Source of the DNA: Burkholderia dolosa
GTDB lineage: Bacteria > Pseudomonadota > Gammaproteobacteria > Burkholderiales > Burkholderiaceae
Length of the DNA stretch: 64,000 nucleotides
Direction of reading: 5' to 3'
Assembly (NCBI RefSeq): GCF_902499135.1
Contig: NZ_CABVPR010000032.1
Span: 1 to 64,000 of the forward strand
Position 1 is the stretch's first letter, and every line of letters begins with the position of its first letter. A program made the translations under genes and the position numbers. Below, piece after piece: positions 63,001 to 64,000 of the stretch. Under the pieces are notes generated by a model. The model did not search any database and was not told the DNA's origin. It worked only from the letters and a program-made list of their open reading frames with translations.

Positions 63001-64000
63001 CGCAAACGCTCACGAATGCGCAAGGCGGTCAGACGCTTTCTGGGCATGACCTGACGCTGAACGTAGGCAACAACGCGAACAATGCGGGTGGTGTGCTGTC
63101 GGCGGCAAATAATCTGACGTTGAACGGTGCGAATGCAGCCCTTTCGAATCAGGGCGGCTCCGTTCGTGCGAACGGCGCGCTTTCGTTACAAACGGCGTCC
63201 ATCGACAACACGTCGGGCAAAATTGGTAATGACGCAGGCAGCGGCGGCAGCGTATCGATTCAGACGAGCACCCTTGCGAACCAGAATGGCGCGATCGGTA
63301 GCGATCAGGACCTGACGCTGAGCACCGGCACGCTGTCCGGCGGCGGTTCGATTATCGCCGGTCGCAACGGTGCCGTTACGCTCGGTAGCGACTACACGCA
63401 GACCACGGCGAATAAACTGCACGCGAACGGCGACCTCACATTTTCCACGTCAGGCAAGCTGACGAACCAAGGCGTGCTGGATGCCAACGGCGCGCTGACG
63501 GTGAATGCGGCGAACGTCGACAACCAGAGCGGCGCGGATTTGAATTCCGCGAACACGACGGTCAACGCGAACGGCGGCACGATCGATAATGCGGGCCGCA
63601 TCGAGGGCAATTCGGTCACGACCACCAGTGCGACGCTGAACAATACGGGCACCGTGATCGGTGCCAACGTCACGGCGAATGCCAATACGATCGCGAATAC
63701 CGGAGCCGCCGCCGTATTCGCTGCCGCAAATCGGTTGAATCTGTACGCGACGAATCAGTTGTCGAACACGGGTGGAGCAAATCTGTTCAGCGTCGGCGAT
63801 ATCAATATCGCGGCGAACGGTCAGCGTGATGCAAATGGCTTCCTCGCGAACCGCACGCAAGACGTGCTCAACGATCAGTCCACGATCGAAGCGCAGGGCA
63901 ACATTGAACTGGCTGCCGGCACGTTCACCAATACGCGCCCCGCACCGACGGTCACGACGGAAACGACGAGCACGACCACCAAGCACGAAACAAAGCGAGA
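60027..64000 (+). CDS. CdiA-like / filamentous haemagglutinin exoprotein (N-terminal 1,324 codons; runs off window)
   Basis: A large two-partner-secretion exoprotein, open to the last base. Residues 1-25 form the extended signal peptide region (MNKKCYRVVFNRARGALMVV), followed by a hydrophobic signal helix and cleavage near SFAQ. Residues 70-310 form the TPS haemagglutination domain (IPQVNIAAPSGAGVSVNTYNQFDV, NGNPNF, SAGIQVDGGGFINTSRATLTTG). From about 310 on, repeating NxGG/ANx...SNxG units predict a long beta-helix. The TpsB/CdiB exporter and any toxic C-terminus and immunity gene must lie beyond the window. It could be a CDI toxin or an adhesin. ATG 60027 has only a weak GAAGA upstream. Confidence 0.9.
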   Translation, partial: MNKKCYRVVFNRARGALMVVQENGTSPRSAGIAKGTTASAEASGLHVVLHPFAIAAALLFGVPLFSFAQIAPTPGTSTHVIQTQNGIPQVNIAAPSGAGVSVNTYNQFDVQRPGAILNNSPTLVNTQQAGYINGNPNFAPNQSARIIVNQVNSNAPSQLRGYVEVGGNRAEVILSNSAGIQVDGGGFINTSRATLTTGTPYYGADGSLAGFNVSRGLISVNGAGLNASNVDQVDLIARAVQANAAIYAKNLNVIAGANQVNHDTLAATPIAGDGAAPAVAIDVSQLGGMFANRIYLVGTENGVGVANAGTITAQAGDLTLQSNGQLVLTGKTTASGNLTATANSIQNTGTTYAQQSANVSATGAISNGGTLAAQQNTTVTAGSINSTGTLGAGVNNDGSVGESGDLNLSSSGQVTATGQNVAGGNASISGSAVNLAGSKTAANGNLSLNANAGDLNLSNATTSAQGALNANAAGALINDHGTLSSQGNATLTAGSISNQGGKVSAQGPLNVQSNGAIANQGGTLVSENAMQVRGGAIANNQGTIQSAAGMNISGSSLDNSAGRVTSLNGDGLSITTTGQLVNATGTTAAGAQGGVIGGNGGVNVQAGTVANHGAITAQTDLQVGAQSVDNGSGAMSAGRNATINAGAQLTNGSGSIAAGQSAAVSAATLSNDAGSVQAAQLSLAATNLSNHGGSITQTGTGAMNIAVSNTLDNSSNGVIRTNSTDLNLTPATLINDHGKITHAGSGTLSITTGAMSNHGGTIATNGALGLKAAAVSNSAGTLAAQRQAALDVQSLDNHAGGYVGADSITLKAQGAVDNRAGTLEANNGVSVTADSLANDGGSLKNVGTSALSVTTTNALTNTAGGAIGGNGDVSVSAGSVDNSNGSLLAAQSLSVQSNGQIANAAGLVQSNGNLSLRAQGAVVNSAGQIEANGATSTLAVSGSSVDNSNGRIANIGSGVTTIDGGVSITNTNASGKAGAGTIGGNGDVTLTAQTLTNAQGGQTLSGHDLTLNVGNNANNAGGVLSAANNLTLNGANAALSNQGGSVRANGALSLQTASIDNTSGKIGNDAGSGGSVSIQTSTLANQNGAIGSDQDLTLSTGTLSGGGSIIAGRNGAVTLGSDYTQTTANKLHANGDLTFSTSGKLTNQGVLDANGALTVNAANVDNQSGADLNSANTTVNANGGTIDNAGRIEGNSVTTTSATLNNTGTVIGANVTANANTIANTGAAAVFAAANRLNLYATNQLSNTGGANLFSVGDINIAANGQRDANGFLANRTQDVLNDQSTIEAQGNIELAAGTFTNTRPAPTVTTETTSTTTKHETKR
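60950..63930 (+). repeat. Haemagglutinin beta-helix repeat region
   Basis: Within the exoprotein, imperfect repeats of about 20 residues recur, with shared cores such as NLSLNA, NHGG, IANQGG, LDNSAG, VSNSAG and SVDNSNG. At the DNA level the pattern is degenerate (e.g. repeated AACCANGGCGG-like and AATNNCGCNGG elements) but not tandem-identical. Confidence 0.75.

Noticed and set aside
60086-63986. Many reverse-strand ORFs inside the exoprotein gene
   Set aside because: They are shadows of the repeat-rich CdiA-like frame, with repeating Arg/Val or Thr/Ala patterns from the antisense of Asn-Gly repeats.

Overview
The window is uniformly GC-rich (roughly two thirds G+C, with third codon positions almost all G or C) and dense in accessory metabolism: LysR, IclR, GntR, AraC and LuxR regulators, MFS and ABC importers, and several copies of the small secreted DUF4148 family. 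This is the typical look of a secondary replicon of Burkholderia, most likely the B. cepacia complex. That assignment rests on gene content and style, not on a database match. No rRNA, tRNA, CRISPR array or intact insertion sequence was seen.

Layout. 1-11.5 kb: an IclR regulator divergent from a metallo-beta-lactamase-fold hydrolase and an MFS importer, an SDR divergent from a GlxA-type AraC regulator, an epoxide-hydrolase-like enzyme, a cupin, a second MFS exporter coupled to a small membrane ORF, and a LysR regulator divergent from a beta-alanine-pyruvate-type transaminase. 11.5-25 kb: a secreted YxFxxD-repeat protein, a dienelactone-hydrolase-like protein, a LuxR/APC-permease/P1-aminopeptidase group, a FUSC pump with a divergent LysR, a DUF4148 protein, a VOC protein, cytosine deaminase and a ClC channel. 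25-30 kb: a 5'-truncated AtoE-type transporter, then a catabolic unit GntR-SDR-BKACE-MFS. 30.3-31.3 kb: a type VI secretion amidase effector and immunity pair (Tae4/Tai4). 31.3-36 kb: an IclR regulator divergent from a polar amino-acid ABC importer fused by ATGA overlaps to a FAD amine oxidoreductase. 36-48 kb: di-haem peroxidase, AcpA-type phosphatase, an EamA transporter, an aromatic amino-acid module (Lrp, AroP-like permease, TyrB-like aminotransferase), a DUF488 protein, an FNR-like regulator with a single-domain receiver, and an ornithine-cyclodeaminase-family reductase divergent from a FadR-type regulator. 48.7-58.2 kb: PBP1A, DUF4148, LprI, a two-component pair with a CHASE/PAS histidine kinase, UspA, a DUF985 cupin and a DedA-rhodanese fusion.

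58.2-64 kb is different. Base composition drops, codon use loosens, and the content is a ribbon-helix-helix peptide, an unrecognised 230-residue ORF, the tail of an XRE regulator lacking its start, an AT-rich spacer with strong inverted repeats, and the first 1,324 codons of a very large CdiA/filamentous-haemagglutinin exoprotein that leaves the window. This looks like the edge of a horizontally acquired island.

Functional themes. Most of the window handles uptake and breakdown of amino acids and small carboxylates, each unit with its own local regulator and often a visible palindrome in the divergent promoter. Overlaid on this are two separate contact-dependent competition functions, the Tae4/Tai4 pair and the CdiA-like exoprotein. 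The most promising places for new biology are the left flank of the CdiA-like gene, the BKACE unit, the FNR/receiver pair, and the hydrolase whose second metal motif is altered.
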